The notes: generated by a model not told the origin, from the sequence alone. A stretch of DNA of 64,000 nucleotides from Pseudomonadota bacterium (GCA_030145845.1 JAIXHJ010000002.1:124001-188000), one strand, 5' to 3'. Positions 1 through 10,675 are shown, counted from the stretch's first letter. Translations and numbers: made by a program.

Positions 1-528
1 AACTCCGGCCGGGCGCTGGCCCGTCTGGGCCGTTTCTATGCGGCGGCGCTGGAAGACTCCGCTATTGAGTACGATGTTGTTTTTGGTCCGGCCTATAAGG
101 GTATTCCGCTGGCAGCATCACTGTCGGTGGCGCTTGCTGACCATTATGACAAAGACATGCCGTATGTGTTCAACCGTAAGGAAGCCAAAACGCATGGTGA
201 GGGTGGTAATCTGGTTGGTGCGCCGCTGCAGGGCCGGGTGCTGATTGTGGACGATGTGATTACCGCCGGCACGGCGATCCGTGAAGTCATGACTATGATT
301 AATAATGCTGATGGTGCGCTGCCGGCGGCAGCGCTGATTGCCCTCGACCGGCAGGAAAAAGGTCAGGGTGAATTATCTGCCATTCAGGAAGTCGAACGTG
401 ACTTCGGAATGAAAGTTATCAGTATCGTTGGTCTGAATCAGGTACTGGATTATGTGTCCGGGCAGGATGCGCTGAAGCAGTACGCAGATGCCATCGGTGC
501 TTACCGGGATCAATACGGGGTGTCGTAA
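1..528 (+). CDS. pyrE: Orotate phosphoribosyltransferase, 5'-truncated by window edge
   Basis: Transfers phosphoribose from PRPP to orotate to give OMP, the fifth step of cytosolic de novo pyrimidine synthesis. The reading frame is open from base 1, so the start lies upstream and roughly the first 40 residues are missing. The PRPP-binding loop [13 protein letters not shown] is encoded at 238-276, and the flexible catalytic loop with [10 protein letters not shown] precedes it, as expected for PyrE. The TAA stop at 526-528 is one base from the ATG of the next gene, which suggests translational coupling. In Pseudomonas pyrE is next to crc; no crc is visible here. Confidence 0.95.
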   Translation, partial: NSGRALARLGRFYAAALEDSAIEYDVVFGPAYKGIPLAASLSVALADHYDKDMPYVFNRKEAKTHGEGGNLVGAPLQGRVLIVDDVITAGTAIREVMTMINNADGALPAAALIALDRQEKGQGELSAIQEVERDFGMKVISIVGLNQVLDYVSGQDALKQYADAIGAYRDQYGVS

Positions 529-529
529 T

Positions 530-1201
530 ATGAAAGCTGTGGTGGGACTGTTTGTTGTTGCCGGACTGATCTGTGCCGCCGGTCCCAGCTATGCTGCCAA
601 AAAGATGTACCGCTTCGAGGTCGATGGTCAGGTTATTATCAAAGACTATGTGCCGGCGGAATATGTACATCTTGGCTACGATATCCTCAATCATCAGGGC
701 ATGGTGATCGGTCACGTTGACCGGGCACCGACGGCGGAAGAGCTGGCCAGAAAAAAAGCCGCCGAGGCTGCCAGACAGGCGCGTAAAGACGCCATCGAAC
801 AACAGAAACAGGCCGACATGAATCTGCTGCGTCTGTATGCCGCGCCGGAAGATGTGGAGCGTGCCCGCCAGCGCAAAGCCGACGAAGTCGATTCTTATAT
901 TCAGCTGCAACGCCGCCGCATCGCCGACCTGCAGGCCAAGCTGGAAAAATCCCAGGGGCAGGCTGCCAACATCGAACGTCGTGGCCGCGATGTGCCGGCG
1001 GATATGCGCCTGGAAATCGTTGAGCTGCAGAATGCCATCCGCGATTCAGAAAAGAACATTGATGACCGTCAGCAGGAAATAATCACCGCCACCCGTGAAT
1101 TTGCAGATCAGTATGAACGGGTGCGGATACTGCAGGTGTACCCGCCCGGTACCCTTGACGCTGATGTCGATCTTGATAAAGTCGATCAGGCATTTGAGTA
1201 A
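530..1201 (+). CDS. Secreted DUF4124-like protein with long coiled coil
   Basis: A 223-residue protein with a signal peptide (residues 1-20, cleavage likely after SYA). The mature N-terminus reads KKMYRFEVDGQ, which resembles the start of DUF4124 domains (a tyrosine followed by a short beta motif, then a conserved Tyr/Gly segment). Residues about 65-200 are rich in Glu, Lys, Arg, Gln and Ala with heptad spacing and should form a coiled coil. The ATG at 530 follows the pyrE stop by one base. An in-frame start at 488 would lie inside pyrE and add residues without a signal peptide, so 530 is preferred. Its role is unknown; a periplasmic location is inferred. Confidence 0.8.
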   Translation: MKAVVGLFVVAGLICAAGPSYAAKKMYRFEVDGQVIIKDYVPAEYVHLGYDILNHQGMVIGHVDRAPTAEELARKKAAEAARQARKDAIEQQKQADMNLLRLYAAPEDVERARQRKADEVDSYIQLQRRRIADLQAKLEKSQGQAANIERRGRDVPADMRLEIVELQNAIRDSEKNIDDRQQEIITATREFADQYERVRILQVYPPGTLDADVDLDKVDQAFE

Positions 1202-1513
1202 GCATTCTGTAAAAAGCCGGCAAACCTCTGCCGGCTTTTTTATGTCGCCGGTTAATCACCCGAAAGGGTGAAGTCTGAACCCTGTACCGGTGACAGAATC
1301 GGCGCAGATGCCACCGGAAATGTCTTTCTGCTCTGCCTGCTTTTCTGTCGTTGCAGTCTGTGCTGTTTTCTTTGGTGGTATTTCTGCTTGTTAGGGATTG
1401 GCTGAATAACCCGGTGTGGGCATTGTGCGGAGTGAATCAGGGACTCCCCGATCATTCCCGTGCGTGGTTATTGTTGCCTGTTGCATAGCCTATACCTGAG
1501 GACAGGGCCCCGA
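1202..1513. other. Intergenic region upstream of the histidine kinase
   Basis: About 310 bases. It holds the terminator at 1211-1242 and, near 1254-1263, a small imperfect hairpin (CACCCGAAAGGGTG). I see no other gene; the open frames on either strand have no recognisable domain. Promoter elements for the kinase presumably lie here but none is convincing. Confidence 0.5.
1211..1242 (+). terminator. Rho-independent terminator after pyrE operon
   Basis: AAAAAGCCGGC and its complement GCCGGCTTTTT enclose a short loop and end in a T-run, nine bases after the stop of the secreted protein gene. Confidence 0.85.
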
Positions 1514-3262
1514 GTGAATCTGGTACAGAAATTCAGCTATAAAAACCATCCGCTGGTGACCCGTATCCAGTGGGAACGCCATCATCTGTTCACTCAGGAA
1601 GTCGGGCCGAGAATGGTGGCTTCGGCGATCGTCGCCGCAGTGCTGGGGCTGTTGTTTGTTGACCGTGTCAGCCGGGGGGAACTGCTGCTGTGGTTTGGCG
1701 GCACCTTGTTTGTGGCACTGAATTCCTGGTATCTGCTGCGCCGCAGCGGACAGGTTGCTGCACCACAGTCATCCTCGCGCAATCTTGATTATGTTAACCG
1801 CTGGCACTGGAAGAATTTATATCTGGCCCTGATCTGGGGGATTCTGTGGGGCGCTGTGCCCTTTATTTTCCTGCAGGGGGCGAGTGATATTCAGGTCTTG
1901 TCCGTGCTGATGCTGGTGGTGGTGATGTGTTCCATTCCATCCGTCACCATGGGTTGCTATCCGGATATTTATATCACCTTTCTGACGCCGGTATTTTTCA
2001 GTTTTACCTTCCGTATTCTGGCCATTGATTTCGGTGGTGAATGGTTGCCGGTGGTGATTGCACCACTTACCTGGTGTCTGCTGGTGGTATTCAGCCTGAT
2101 GGTGCACCGGACTTATATGGAGTCGATTGTTCTGCGTCTGGAATATCACGATGCGCAGGATAAGGCGATCCGTGCCGATGACGCGAAAACCCGTTTTCTC
2201 GCCGCCGCCAGCCACGACCTGCGCCAGCCGCTGCAGGCCGCTTCTCTGTATCTGAGTGCTGTTGATCAGCATGAGATGAATGATAAAAACCGCGATCTGC
2301 TGCAACGCATGCGCAGCAGTATCGACAGTACCAATTCACTGCTGTCGCAGTTGCTGGATGTGTCGACGCTGGATGCACAGGCCATTCAGCCGGATATTCA
2401 GGTGGCTAATCTGTCGCTGGTACTGAAAGGGGTACAGAACGCCTTTGCGCCACTGGCGCGGCAGAAGAACCTGCGCCTGACCGTCGCCACACCGGATATT
2501 TATGCCCTGTTTGATCCGGTACTGCTGGCACAGGTAATCCGTAATCTGGTCGGCAACAGCATCAAGTACACTGAAAAAGGCAGCGTCAGTATTGAAATTG
2601 ATGTGCGCTCTGACTGGGTGTACGTGAATATCCGCGATACCGGACGCGGTATCGCACAGCAGTATCATGGCCGTATTTTTGATGACTTTTATCAGCTGGA
2701 AAATCCCGGACGTCAGTCCGCCAAAGGCGTGGGCCTTGGTCTGGCCATCGTGAAGCGGCTCTGTCATTTACAGAATATTCCGCTGACGCTGGAATCGGCG
2801 GAAGGCAAAGGGACCTGTATCTCCCTGCGTCTGCCGCTTTCTGCTGCACCGCCTCAGGCCGAAGTAACACCGCTGGCGGCAGACGTGGAAAAATCACTGG
2901 CTGGCGTGTGTGTTCTGCTGGTCGATGATGATCAGGGGGTGCTGGATGCCATGTCGGGCATCATGGTGAGCTGGGATATGGATGTCTGGACGGCATCCGG
3001 TATGCAGGAGCTGAACGATACGCTGGCGTCGATGCCCGCCTGTCCGGATGTGATTATCACCGATGACCGTCTGGGGGGCGGCGAGCGCAGCAGTGATGTG
3101 CTGGCCCGGTTGCAGCAGGCCTGCCAGGACGTGGCGGTGGTGGTGGTGACCGGCAATACGGCGCCGGAGGATGTGCGCCGGCTGAAAGAGCAGGGCTATC
3201 CGGTGCTGCACAAACCGGTATCCGCAGAAGAACTGCAGACCGTGCTGCAGGGGGTCAGATAA
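1514..3262 (+). CDS. Membrane hybrid sensor histidine kinase / response regulator
   Basis: About 582 residues from a GTG at 1514, chosen because AGGACAGG precedes it and because the frame upstream (an ATG exists at 1460) codes for a Cys/Leu-rich stretch that looks non-coding. Five or six hydrophobic segments cover roughly the first 200 residues. They are followed by a HisKA domain with ASHDLRQPLQA (phospho-His about residue 234), a HATPase domain with N, G1 (DTGRGI) and G2 (GVGLGLAIVKRL) boxes, and a C-terminal receiver with the acidic DDD pocket and a probable phospho-acceptor Asp about residue 517. No sensory PAS or HAMP domain is obvious. The gene converges with the NarL-type regulator at 3255-3887 and overlaps it by eight bases; a functional link is likely. 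Signal unknown. Confidence 0.9.
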   Translation: MNLVQKFSYKNHPLVTRIQWERHHLFTQEVGPRMVASAIVAAVLGLLFVDRVSRGELLLWFGGTLFVALNSWYLLRRSGQVAAPQSSSRNLDYVNRWHWKNLYLALIWGILWGAVPFIFLQGASDIQVLSVLMLVVVMCSIPSVTMGCYPDIYITFLTPVFFSFTFRILAIDFGGEWLPVVIAPLTWCLLVVFSLMVHRTYMESIVLRLEYHDAQDKAIRADDAKTRFLAAASHDLRQPLQAASLYLSAVDQHEMNDKNRDLLQRMRSSIDSTNSLLSQLLDVSTLDAQAIQPDIQVANLSLVLKGVQNAFAPLARQKNLRLTVATPDIYALFDPVLLAQVIRNLVGNSIKYTEKGSVSIEIDVRSDWVYVNIRDTGRGIAQQYHGRIFDDFYQLENPGRQSAKGVGLGLAIVKRLCHLQNIPLTLESAEGKGTCISLRLPLSAAPPQAEVTPLAADVEKSLAGVCVLLVDDDQGVLDAMSGIMVSWDMDVWTASGMQELNDTLASMPACPDVIITDDRLGGGERSSDVLARLQQACQDVAVVVVTGNTAPEDVRRLKEQGYPVLHKPVSAEELQTVLQGVR

Positions 3263-3887
3263 GCCCCATCCGGGTGGCAATATTCAGGCAGTCGGTACGG
3301 TTACGCGCATCGAGCTTGTCATACATCAGGCGGATATGCGTTTTGATGGTGTTGTTGCTGAGGTGCATGAGTTCAGCCACTTCCTGCGTGCTGTGACCAC
3401 TTTTCAGCAGGCGCAGAATGGTCAGCTGACGGGAGGACAGCAGGGATTCACGGTTGTCTTCGCGGGTCAGGCCGGCCAGGGCTTCTGTCGTCACCCAGCG
3501 TTCACCCTGCTCAATCTGCCCGGCGGCGTGCAGGATTTCCTGTGGCGAACGGTCTTTGGTGAGATAGCCGCGGGCACCGGCGCGGCGCAGGCGACGGGCC
3601 ATTTCCGGGTTGGTATTGGCAGAACAGACCAGCAGTGGCAGGTCCGGGTAGCGGGCCTGAATCAGTTCGCACAGGCTCAGACCGTGAATGTCCGGCAGGT
3701 CGAGATCGATCAGCAGCAAGTGGAAATCAGGCTCGTCGCGCAGCAGGGTAAAGGCTTCTTCGCCGGAAACCGCCGTGCTCAGGCGGATTTCCGGGCGCAG
3801 GGACTGCAGGGCAATCCCCAGAGCATCGGCGAACATCCGGTGATCATCAATCAGCAGCCATTTTTCCGTCTGGCTATCCTCGTGCAC
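3255..3887 (-). CDS. NarL/FixJ-type two-component response regulator
   Basis: A 210-residue cytosolic transcription factor. The receiver domain (about 8-125) has the acidic pair IDDH near residue 14 and the phospho-acceptor Asp61 in LLLIDLDLPD, then the switch residues and YLTKD lysine. A LuxR-type helix-turn-helix covers about 145-205 (LTILRLLKSGHSTQEVAELM, then NNTIKTHI). It starts with GTG at 3885-3887 preceded by GGGAGG. It is tail-to-tail with the hybrid kinase and probably acts with it, although the kinase also carries its own receiver. Target genes unknown. Confidence 0.9.
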   Translation of the reverse strand: MHEDSQTEKWLLIDDHRMFADALGIALQSLRPEIRLSTAVSGEEAFTLLRDEPDFHLLLIDLDLPDIHGLSLCELIQARYPDLPLLVCSANTNPEMARRLRRAGARGYLTKDRSPQEILHAAGQIEQGERWVTTEALAGLTREDNRESLLSSRQLTILRLLKSGHSTQEVAELMHLSNNTIKTHIRLMYDKLDARNRTDCLNIATRMGLI

Positions 3888-3905
3888 GGGTCGGGCCTCC
3901 CTTCG

Positions 3906-4523
3906 CTATACCACGGATGTCAGATTCTTATCCCGCAACAGGGACGGTTGCAGCATCAGCCACTGTTCATGCCAGTACTGGGTCGGATGCGCTTCAAATT
4001 CGCTGCGCACATACTGACGGATACGTCCTTCGAGTACGGCGGTCAGTAAGTTGGCTGCGGCGCTGGCGGTCTGCACCGGCACCCGCTGTTCGCGCATTTC
4101 CGCTTCGCGCAGAATCTGTTTCAGCTGGGTTTCAATACGTTCAAAAAACTGCTGGATGCGCTGCCGCAGACGGTCGGTTTCACCGGACAGGGCATCACCG
4201 GATAACAGCCGGCACATGCCCGGATTTTTTTCTGCAAAGGTGAGTACCAGCGTCAGCGTTTTTTCACAGCGTTCATCCGCTTTATCGAAGTCCTGCATAA
4301 TACGGTTAACGCGGGAGAAGACGGTTTCTTCAATAAAACTGATCAGCCCTTCGAACATTTTCGCCTTGGAGGGAAAATGCCGGTACAGAGCTGCCTCGGA
4401 AACGCCGACGGCTTTCGCCAGACTGGCGGTGGTAATCCGGGCTCCGGGGTTGCTTTCCAGCATATGCGCCAGAGCCTGAAGAATCTGATCGCGACGGGAA
4501 ATTTTGTCGGCGCTCTCGTTCAT
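3906..4523 (-). CDS. slmA: Nucleoid occlusion factor SlmA
   Basis: A TetR-fold DNA-binding protein that blocks FtsZ ring assembly over the chromosome. The 205-residue product has the N-terminal helix-turn-helix [21 protein letters not shown] and the SlmA-specific C-terminus rich in QYWHEQW and LLRD. It lies directly downstream of argB, a common position for slmA/ttk. The ATG at 4521-4523 is chosen because GGAGAC precedes it at good spacing; a GTG at 4533-4535 in the same frame abuts the argB stop and is less likely. Confidence 0.9.
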   Translation of the reverse strand: MNESADKISRRDQILQALAHMLESNPGARITTASLAKAVGVSEAALYRHFPSKAKMFEGLISFIEETVFSRVNRIMQDFDKADERCEKTLTLVLTFAEKNPGMCRLLSGDALSGETDRLRQRIQQFFERIETQLKQILREAEMREQRVPVQTASAAANLLTAVLEGRIRQYVRSEFEAHPTQYWHEQWLMLQPSLLRDKNLTSVV

Positions 4524-4535
4524 GCCTGTCTCCAC

Positions 4536-5486
<951 letters not shown>

Positions 5487-5547
5487 TTACCGGGAACGCA
5501 TTATAGCGTTAACCGGTCAGCCGCCGCCAATGTGAATTGCCTCTTTC

Positions 5548-8034
5548 TCAGAACGGAAGCCTGAGTTCCGGCGCGTGGCGGGTAAGTGCCTGCTTCATCA
5601 GCGCGCTGATGCGGTCAACCGCGGCCTGATCATTGCCGGCGAAACGCAGGGTCAGCCGTGGGGTGGTATTGGAGGCCCGGATCAGTCCCCAGCCATCGCT
5701 GAATTCAATGCGCAGGCCATCGAGGGTGAACACCCGGGCGGACTGGGTTAAGGCGGTATCTTTCGCCAGTGCTTCAATCAGGGTGAATTTTTTCTGTTCG
5801 TCGGTATCGATAGTCAGTTCGGCGGTGCTCACATCTTCCGGCAGGGCGGCAAAGACGTCACTGACGCTCTGGGGCCGCTGGCTGAGAATTTCCAGCAGGC
5901 GGGCGGCGGTATACAGGCCATCGTCGAAACCATACCAGCGGTCATGGATATAGAAGTGACCACTGAATTCACCGCCGACCACGGCGTTCAGCTCCTGCAT
6001 GCGGCGCTTCATCAGCGAATGGCCGGTCTGCCACATGGCCGGGCGGCCGCCATGACGGCTGATCAGGGCCGCCAGATGGCGCGATGACTTAACGTCATAG
6101 ATGACATCGCGGCCCGGATTGCGCGGCAGGATGTCTTCAATCAGCAGCATCAGCATGCGGTCGGGCCAGATGATTTTGCCGTTGTTGTCGACCAGGAAAA
6201 CGCGGTCACCATCGCCGTCGAAGGCCAGTCCCAGGTCGGCCTGATGGTCTTTGACCATACGCTGCAGATCCGCCAGATTGGCCGGATCGGAAGGATCGGG
6301 GTGATGGTTGGGGAAACGGCCGTCGACCTCACAGTAGAGGCACTCGGCAGCGACATGCAGCATATCCATCAGCTGCCGTGCCAGCGGACCGGCGATGCCG
6401 TTGCCGGCGTCGACCACAATGCGCAGGTCACGGCTGATCTGAACGTCGTTTTCAATCCGCTCCAGATAGGCCTGCGCCAGATGGCGTTTTTCCACGCTGC
6501 CCTGTCCACGGGGCAGGTCGTGGCGGGCGATGCGGTGATACAGGGCCATCAGCGCATCGCCGGCCAGCGGCTGGCGGTCGAGAACGATTTTCAGGCCATT
6601 GTACTGCGGCGGATTATGGCTGCCGGTGACCACCACGCCGCAGCTGGCGTCGGTTTCGTGGGTGGCGTAGTAGAGCAGCCCGGTCGGCTGTGCGCCCAGA
6701 CTGATGACATCACAGCCGGCCTCCACGGCGCCTTTCTGTAACGCCGCCGCCAGCGCCGGGCTGGACTCGCGGCCATCCCAGGCAAGGCAGAGTCTGCTCA
6801 GCCCGCGTTCCTTCATCTCTGCCGCTAACGCCCGGCCGGTCCAGTAGCAGGTGTCTTCCGTCAGACCCTGACCGACCACGCCACGGATATCGTAGGCGCG
6901 GAAGATTCCCTGACTGATGGGCGGTATTGCTTCCTGCTCCACTTCCTCCACGGTGATCCCGGTAGCGGGCTGACTGCTGGAGGCGGTGGCTGCCGTGTTT
7001 TTACGCGGTTGCCTGAGCGGGACTTCCATGCGTTCGCGCGCCGGTTTGTCCTGTGGCGAACTGGTCTGCAGCGGACGCAGGGTCTTGATCAGGTGGTGCA
7101 TGTTGTCGGCCAGCTCGTGGAACAGCTGCAGGCTGAACTGGGGCCGTTCATCAATGCCTTTGCGGCTCAGGCCGCGCACATAGGTCAGCAGCCGCAGCTG
7201 GTTCTGCAGGATGTCGCGTTTCTGGGCCCAGACCAGGGCAAACAGGCCGAGCAGGGTGGCGGACAGTACCACCAGCCAGGGCGTCACCAGCGGCAGCAGG
7301 CTCAGCTGCGGACGCTTATCCGACGGAATGTAGGTCAGGTACCAGTAGTCGTTGATCGGCAGGGTCACGATGGTGCCGCTGCGTTGCGGGGTATTACCGG
7401 TCCGGAAAATTTCGACCCCGGAGCTGCGGTCATCACCGACAAACTGGTTCACCACAATCTGTCCCATCTGATCACTGGTGCCGGAGCGGAACTGGCCCAG
7501 CCAGTCAGCCCCGTATTCGGCCAGCAGCACACCGGCGATACGGCCTTCCGGGCTGCGGATCGCTGAGGCCCAGAAAAAGCGTGTCCCCTTACCGTTGAGG
7601 TTGACCGCCTCCATGCGCATATCCGCTCCCCTGAGGGTGCGGCTGACCAGTTCCTGAACGGCAAAACCGTGGGTTTTCTGCAGGCCCATGGCATCACTGC
7701 GGGTCAGCAGCGAAAGTGAAATCACACCCGGCAGAAACTGGCGCAGGGTGGCTTTCCAGGCCGGATCATCCTGCTGCAGGGCCGCGTAGGTGCTGGGGTG
7801 GTTACTGGCCGCCTGCTGCAGGCGACGGGTGTCCTGCAGGCGGATACGGAGGGCGTGGGTCATCTGCTCGGCCATGGCGTTGGCAAATGCCTGATCGACG
7901 TCCAGCTGGGTAAACAGGTTAACCTGAATGCTCTGGAAGGCGAGGCCGCCGGTGATAAAGAGCAGTGCCAGCCAGATGGTGATACGGCTGTAGAGGGTAA
8001 TGGTGCGCGTGGGGGCTTTGGCTTTACTGCTCAT
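5548..8034 (-). CDS. algC: Phosphomannomutase/phosphoglucomutase with N-terminal membrane sensor-like half
   Basis: Interconverts hexose 6- and 1-phosphates for exopolysaccharide and LPS precursors. The 828-residue protein has two parts. Residues 1-about 290 contain a transmembrane helix at 18-38, an extracytoplasmic region, and a second helix at about 247-269, like a one-domain chemosensor. From about residue 375 a full alpha-D-phosphohexomutase follows: catalytic Ser472 in TGSHNPP, metal loop DGDGDR, sugar loop GGEFSGHFY, and a C-terminal phosphate-binding domain. The classical AlgC is about 460 residues; the long form with this N-terminal part occurs in Pseudomonas relatives. It lies between dut and argB on the same strand. 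Confidence 0.93.
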   Translation of the reverse strand: MSSKAKAPTRTITLYSRITIWLALLFITGGLAFQSIQVNLFTQLDVDQAFANAMAEQMTHALRIRLQDTRRLQQAASNHPSTYAALQQDDPAWKATLRQFLPGVISLSLLTRSDAMGLQKTHGFAVQELVSRTLRGADMRMEAVNLNGKGTRFFWASAIRSPEGRIAGVLLAEYGADWLGQFRSGTSDQMGQIVVNQFVGDDRSSGVEIFRTGNTPQRSGTIVTLPINDYWYLTYIPSDKRPQLSLLPLVTPWLVVLSATLLGLFALVWAQKRDILQNQLRLLTYVRGLSRKGIDERPQFSLQLFHELADNMHHLIKTLRPLQTSSPQDKPARERMEVPLRQPRKNTAATASSSQPATGITVEEVEQEAIPPISQGIFRAYDIRGVVGQGLTEDTCYWTGRALAAEMKERGLSRLCLAWDGRESSPALAAALQKGAVEAGCDVISLGAQPTGLLYYATHETDASCGVVVTGSHNPPQYNGLKIVLDRQPLAGDALMALYHRIARHDLPRGQGSVEKRHLAQAYLERIENDVQISRDLRIVVDAGNGIAGPLARQLMDMLHVAAECLYCEVDGRFPNHHPDPSDPANLADLQRMVKDHQADLGLAFDGDGDRVFLVDNNGKIIWPDRMLMLLIEDILPRNPGRDVIYDVKSSRHLAALISRHGGRPAMWQTGHSLMKRRMQELNAVVGGEFSGHFYIHDRWYGFDDGLYTAARLLEILSQRPQSVSDVFAALPEDVSTAELTIDTDEQKKFTLIEALAKDTALTQSARVFTLDGLRIEFSDGWGLIRASNTTPRLTLRFAGNDQAAVDRISALMKQALTRHAPELRLPF

Positions 8035-8050
8035 CTGAGTCCCTTCTTAT

Positions 8051-8080
8051 GTGCCGGCCGGCAGCTGTGCAGCCGGCCAT
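8051..8080 (-). repeat. GC-rich inverted repeat between dut and algC
   Basis: GGCCGGC (8056-8062) and GCCGGCC (8072-8078) form a 7-bp stem with a nine-base loop in the gap between dut and algC. There is no T-run on either strand, so it is not a classical terminator; an mRNA-stability or REP-like element is possible. A similar palindrome lies at 46856-46876. Confidence 0.5.
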
Positions 8081-8100
8081 GTTTATGGTCAGAACATATG

Positions 8101-8556
8101 TTACGCCCGTCCGGTGTGGCCGAATCCTCCGCTGCCACGTTCGCTGTCACCGAATTCATCCACCAGTTCGAACTCGGCCTGAATGACAGGCACCAGCACC
8201 AGCTGGGCAATGCGTTCGCCGACTTCAATGGTGAACGGCTCAGAGCCACGGTTCCAGCAGCTGACCATCAGCTGGCCCTGATAATCGGAGTCGATCAGGC
8301 CGACCAGATTACCCAGCACAATGCCGTGTTTATGGCCGAGGCCGGAGCGCGGCAGAATCATGGCCGCCAGACCCGGATCTTCAATATAGATGGCCATGCC
8401 GGTCGGAATCAGCTGGGTTTCTCCCGGATGCAGGGTCAGGGGCGCATCGGTACAGGCGCGCAGATCCAGTCCGGCGGAACCTGTTGTTGCGTACTCCGGC
8501 AGCGGGATGGCGTTACCCAGACGTTCGTCCAGCAATTTTACCTGTAATTTCTGCAT
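8101..8556 (-). CDS. dut: Deoxyuridine 5'-triphosphate nucleotidohydrolase
   Basis: Hydrolyses dUTP to dUMP and PPi, keeping uracil out of DNA and feeding dTMP synthesis. At 151 residues it is the normal trimeric dUTPase length. Visible motifs are GSAGLDLRA (motif 1), [11 protein letters not shown] (motif 2), GLIDSDYQG (motif 3), [10 protein letters not shown] (motif 4) and the C-terminal [10 protein letters not shown] (motif 5). The stop of coaBC is only a few bases upstream at 8559, so dut is translated in the coaBC-dut order that is standard in proteobacteria. Confidence 0.97.
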   Translation of the reverse strand: MQKLQVKLLDERLGNAIPLPEYATTGSAGLDLRACTDAPLTLHPGETQLIPTGMAIYIEDPGLAAMILPRSGLGHKHGIVLGNLVGLIDSDYQGQLMVSCWNRGSEPFTIEVGERIAQLVLVPVIQAEFELVDEFGDSERGSGGFGHTGRA

Positions 8557-8558
8557 CT

Positions 8559-9806
8559 TTATTCCTGTTCCTGAGAGGATGTGGCTGCTTTGTCTTTTCT
8601 GTATTGCTGAAACTGATGGGCGATCAGTTCCATCAGATCACCGGCGAGGCTGCTTTTGCTGCGCGGCTCAAACGCCTGCTGGCTTTCGGCCCAGAATACG
8701 GTGACCGCATTCTGGTCGCTGTTGAAACCGATATCCGCCAGTGACACATCGTTGGCGATGATCATGTCGAGATTTTTTTCGTTCAGCTTACGCCGGGCGT
8801 AGGTATCCAGATCCTGGGTTTCGGCGGCAAAACCGATGCTGAACGGCCGCGGCTGGTGGCTGGCCACGGTACTGATGATGTCCGGGTTTTTCACCAGCGT
8901 CAGTTCGATGGTTTCGCCGGACTTCTTGATTTTCTGATTGGCTACATTGAGCGGGCGGTAGTCGGCAACGGCGGCGCTGGCGATAAAAATATCGCAGTCA
9001 TCCAGCTGGGCGAGGGAGGCTTCCAGCATCTCGCGGGCGCTGACCACATCAATTACCTGTACCCGGTCCGGCGCCGGCAGATTGACCGGGCCACTGATCA
9101 GGGTAACCCTGGCGCCAGCGTCACGGGCGGCGATGGCCATGGCGTAGCCCATCTTGCCGGAGCTGTGATTGGAGATATAACGCACCGGATCAAGCGCTTC
9201 TCGGGTCGGCCCGGCGGTAATCACCACGTGCTGACCGGAGAGCAGGCCGGTTTCGAACAGGTCGGCGGCGGCGAGGGCAATCTCAGCCGGCTCCAGCATA
9301 CGGCCGGGACCGGTATCACCACAGGCCTGGGAGCCTTCTGCGGGGCCGAACATATAGAGTTTGCTGCCCTTGATATCAATCAGGTGACCGATGTTGTCCT
9401 GCGTGATGGGATCGCGCCACATCGCCTGATTCATGGCTGGCGCCAGTGCCAGCGGGGCATCGGTGGCCAGGCTGATGGTGGTCAGCAGATCGTCGCCCAT
9501 ACCCTGTGACAGGCGGGAGATAAAGTTGGCCGATGCCGGCGCAATCAGCAGCAGGTCAGCCCATTTGGCCAGTTCGATATGGCCCATGCCGGCTTCGGCT
9601 TCGGAATCGAGCAGGGCGTGATGAACCGTATTGCCGGACAGAGCCTGCAGGGTCAGTGGGGTGATGAACTCCATGGCGCCTGAGGTCATCACCACGCGCA
9701 CGTCGGCGCCGGCTTTCTTCAGGATGCGCACCAGTTCGGCGGCTTTATAAGCCGCGATGCCGCCGGTAATTCCCAGCAGAATCCGCTTGTTGGCGAGTTG
9801 TTGCAT
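8559..9806 (-). CDS. coaBC: Bifunctional phosphopantothenoylcysteine decarboxylase / phosphopantothenate-cysteine ligase
   Basis: Catalyses two consecutive steps of coenzyme A synthesis. The 415-residue protein starts with the FMN-binding CoaC half ([16 protein letters not shown], then the PAMNQAMW motif and the flap [10 protein letters not shown], to about residue 185). The CoaB ligase half follows with [25 protein letters not shown] and the Lys-rich KIKKSG segment. It diverges from radC and is followed by dut. Confidence 0.97.
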   Translation of the reverse strand: MQQLANKRILLGITGGIAAYKAAELVRILKKAGADVRVVMTSGAMEFITPLTLQALSGNTVHHALLDSEAEAGMGHIELAKWADLLLIAPASANFISRLSQGMGDDLLTTISLATDAPLALAPAMNQAMWRDPITQDNIGHLIDIKGSKLYMFGPAEGSQACGDTGPGRMLEPAEIALAAADLFETGLLSGQHVVITAGPTREALDPVRYISNHSSGKMGYAMAIAARDAGARVTLISGPVNLPAPDRVQVIDVVSAREMLEASLAQLDDCDIFIASAAVADYRPLNVANQKIKKSGETIELTLVKNPDIISTVASHQPRPFSIGFAAETQDLDTYARRKLNEKNLDMIIANDVSLADIGFNSDQNAVTVFWAESQQAFEPRSKSSLAGDLMELIAHQFQQYRKDKAATSSQEQE

Positions 9807-9924
9807 GGCTGCTTTCGTGCTGACTAGAATGGTCCGGCAGTATAAAGGGAACTTATCAGGAATTCAGCAGGCTGCCTCAGCGGAATGGCGGTGGCCTGAG
9901 AAAGATCAAGACAGGGAGGTGATT

Positions 9925-10599
9925 ATGGCTATCTGTGACTGGCCGGCGGGCGAGCGTCCGCGGGAAAAACTGCTGCAGCAGGGAGCGGCGGCGCTGTCCG
10001 ATGCTGAACTGCTGGCGATATTTCTGCGCACCGGCGTCAAGGGCAAGAGCGCTGTGGATCTGGCGCGGGAACTGCTGCAGGACTTCGGCGGTCTGCGCCA
10101 GCTGCTGATGGCGGATCAGCAGCGTTTCTGTCTGCCATCCGGACTTGGCAGCGCCAAGTTTGCCCAGTTGCAGGCGGTACTGGAAATGGCCCGCCGCCAT
10201 CTGGCAGAGGAGCTGGAACGCAGCGATGCCCTGACCAGTCCGGAACTGACCCGTCGTTACCTGCTGGCACAGCTGCGTGACCTCGATCACGAAGTGTTCG
10301 CCTGTCTGCTGCTGGATAATCAGCACCGTGTGATCCGTTATAAGGAATTGTTCCGTGGCACCATTGACGGCGCTGCGGTTTATCCGCGCGAAGTGGTCAA
10401 ACTGGCCCTGGCTCAGGGGGCAGCAGCGGTGATCCTGGCCCACAACCACCCGTCCGGCATTGCCGAGCCGAGTCAGTCCGACCGTGCGATCACCGAGCGG
10501 CTGGTGCAGGCACTGGGGCTGGTGGATGTGCGTGTACTGGATCACCTGGTGGTGGGTGACGGTTACGCCGTATCGTTCGCCGAACGCGGCTGGCTGTAA
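9925..10599 (+). CDS. radC: RadC/YeeS-family JAB protein
   Basis: A 224-residue protein of the UPF0758 family, once linked to DNA repair, with uncertain function. An N-terminal helix-hairpin-helix region (about 20-100, with [14 protein letters not shown]) precedes a JAB/MPN domain with the metal motif HNHPSG-x7-D (His173, His175). The ATG at 9925 is chosen because GGAGGTGATT lies directly upstream; the in-frame ATG at 9757 would overlap coaBC on the other strand. Located between coaBC and rpmB, as in most gammaproteobacteria. Confidence 0.93.
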   Translation: MAICDWPAGERPREKLLQQGAAALSDAELLAIFLRTGVKGKSAVDLARELLQDFGGLRQLLMADQQRFCLPSGLGSAKFAQLQAVLEMARRHLAEELERSDALTSPELTRRYLLAQLRDLDHEVFACLLLDNQHRVIRYKELFRGTIDGAAVYPREVVKLALAQGAAAVILAHNHPSGIAEPSQSDRAITERLVQALGLVDVRVLDHLVVGDGYAVSFAERGWL

Positions 10600-10646
10600 A
10601 AGACGGGGCTGTTGCCCTGTCTTTCGTATAAAAAACAACCTTTCGC

Positions 10647-10675
10647 TTGCGGTGCCTGGGCCGTTTTGGTATAAA
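10647..10675 (+). promoter_or_regulatory. Sigma-70 promoter for rpmB-rpmG
   Basis: TTGCGG (10647-10652) and TATAAA (10670-10675) are separated by 17 bases, a near-ideal housekeeping promoter, about 115 bases upstream of rpmB. Confidence 0.7.

Noticed and set aside
1252..1455. 67-codon leftward frame before the histidine kinase
   Set aside because: Arg/Gln-rich without domain or ribosome-binding site.
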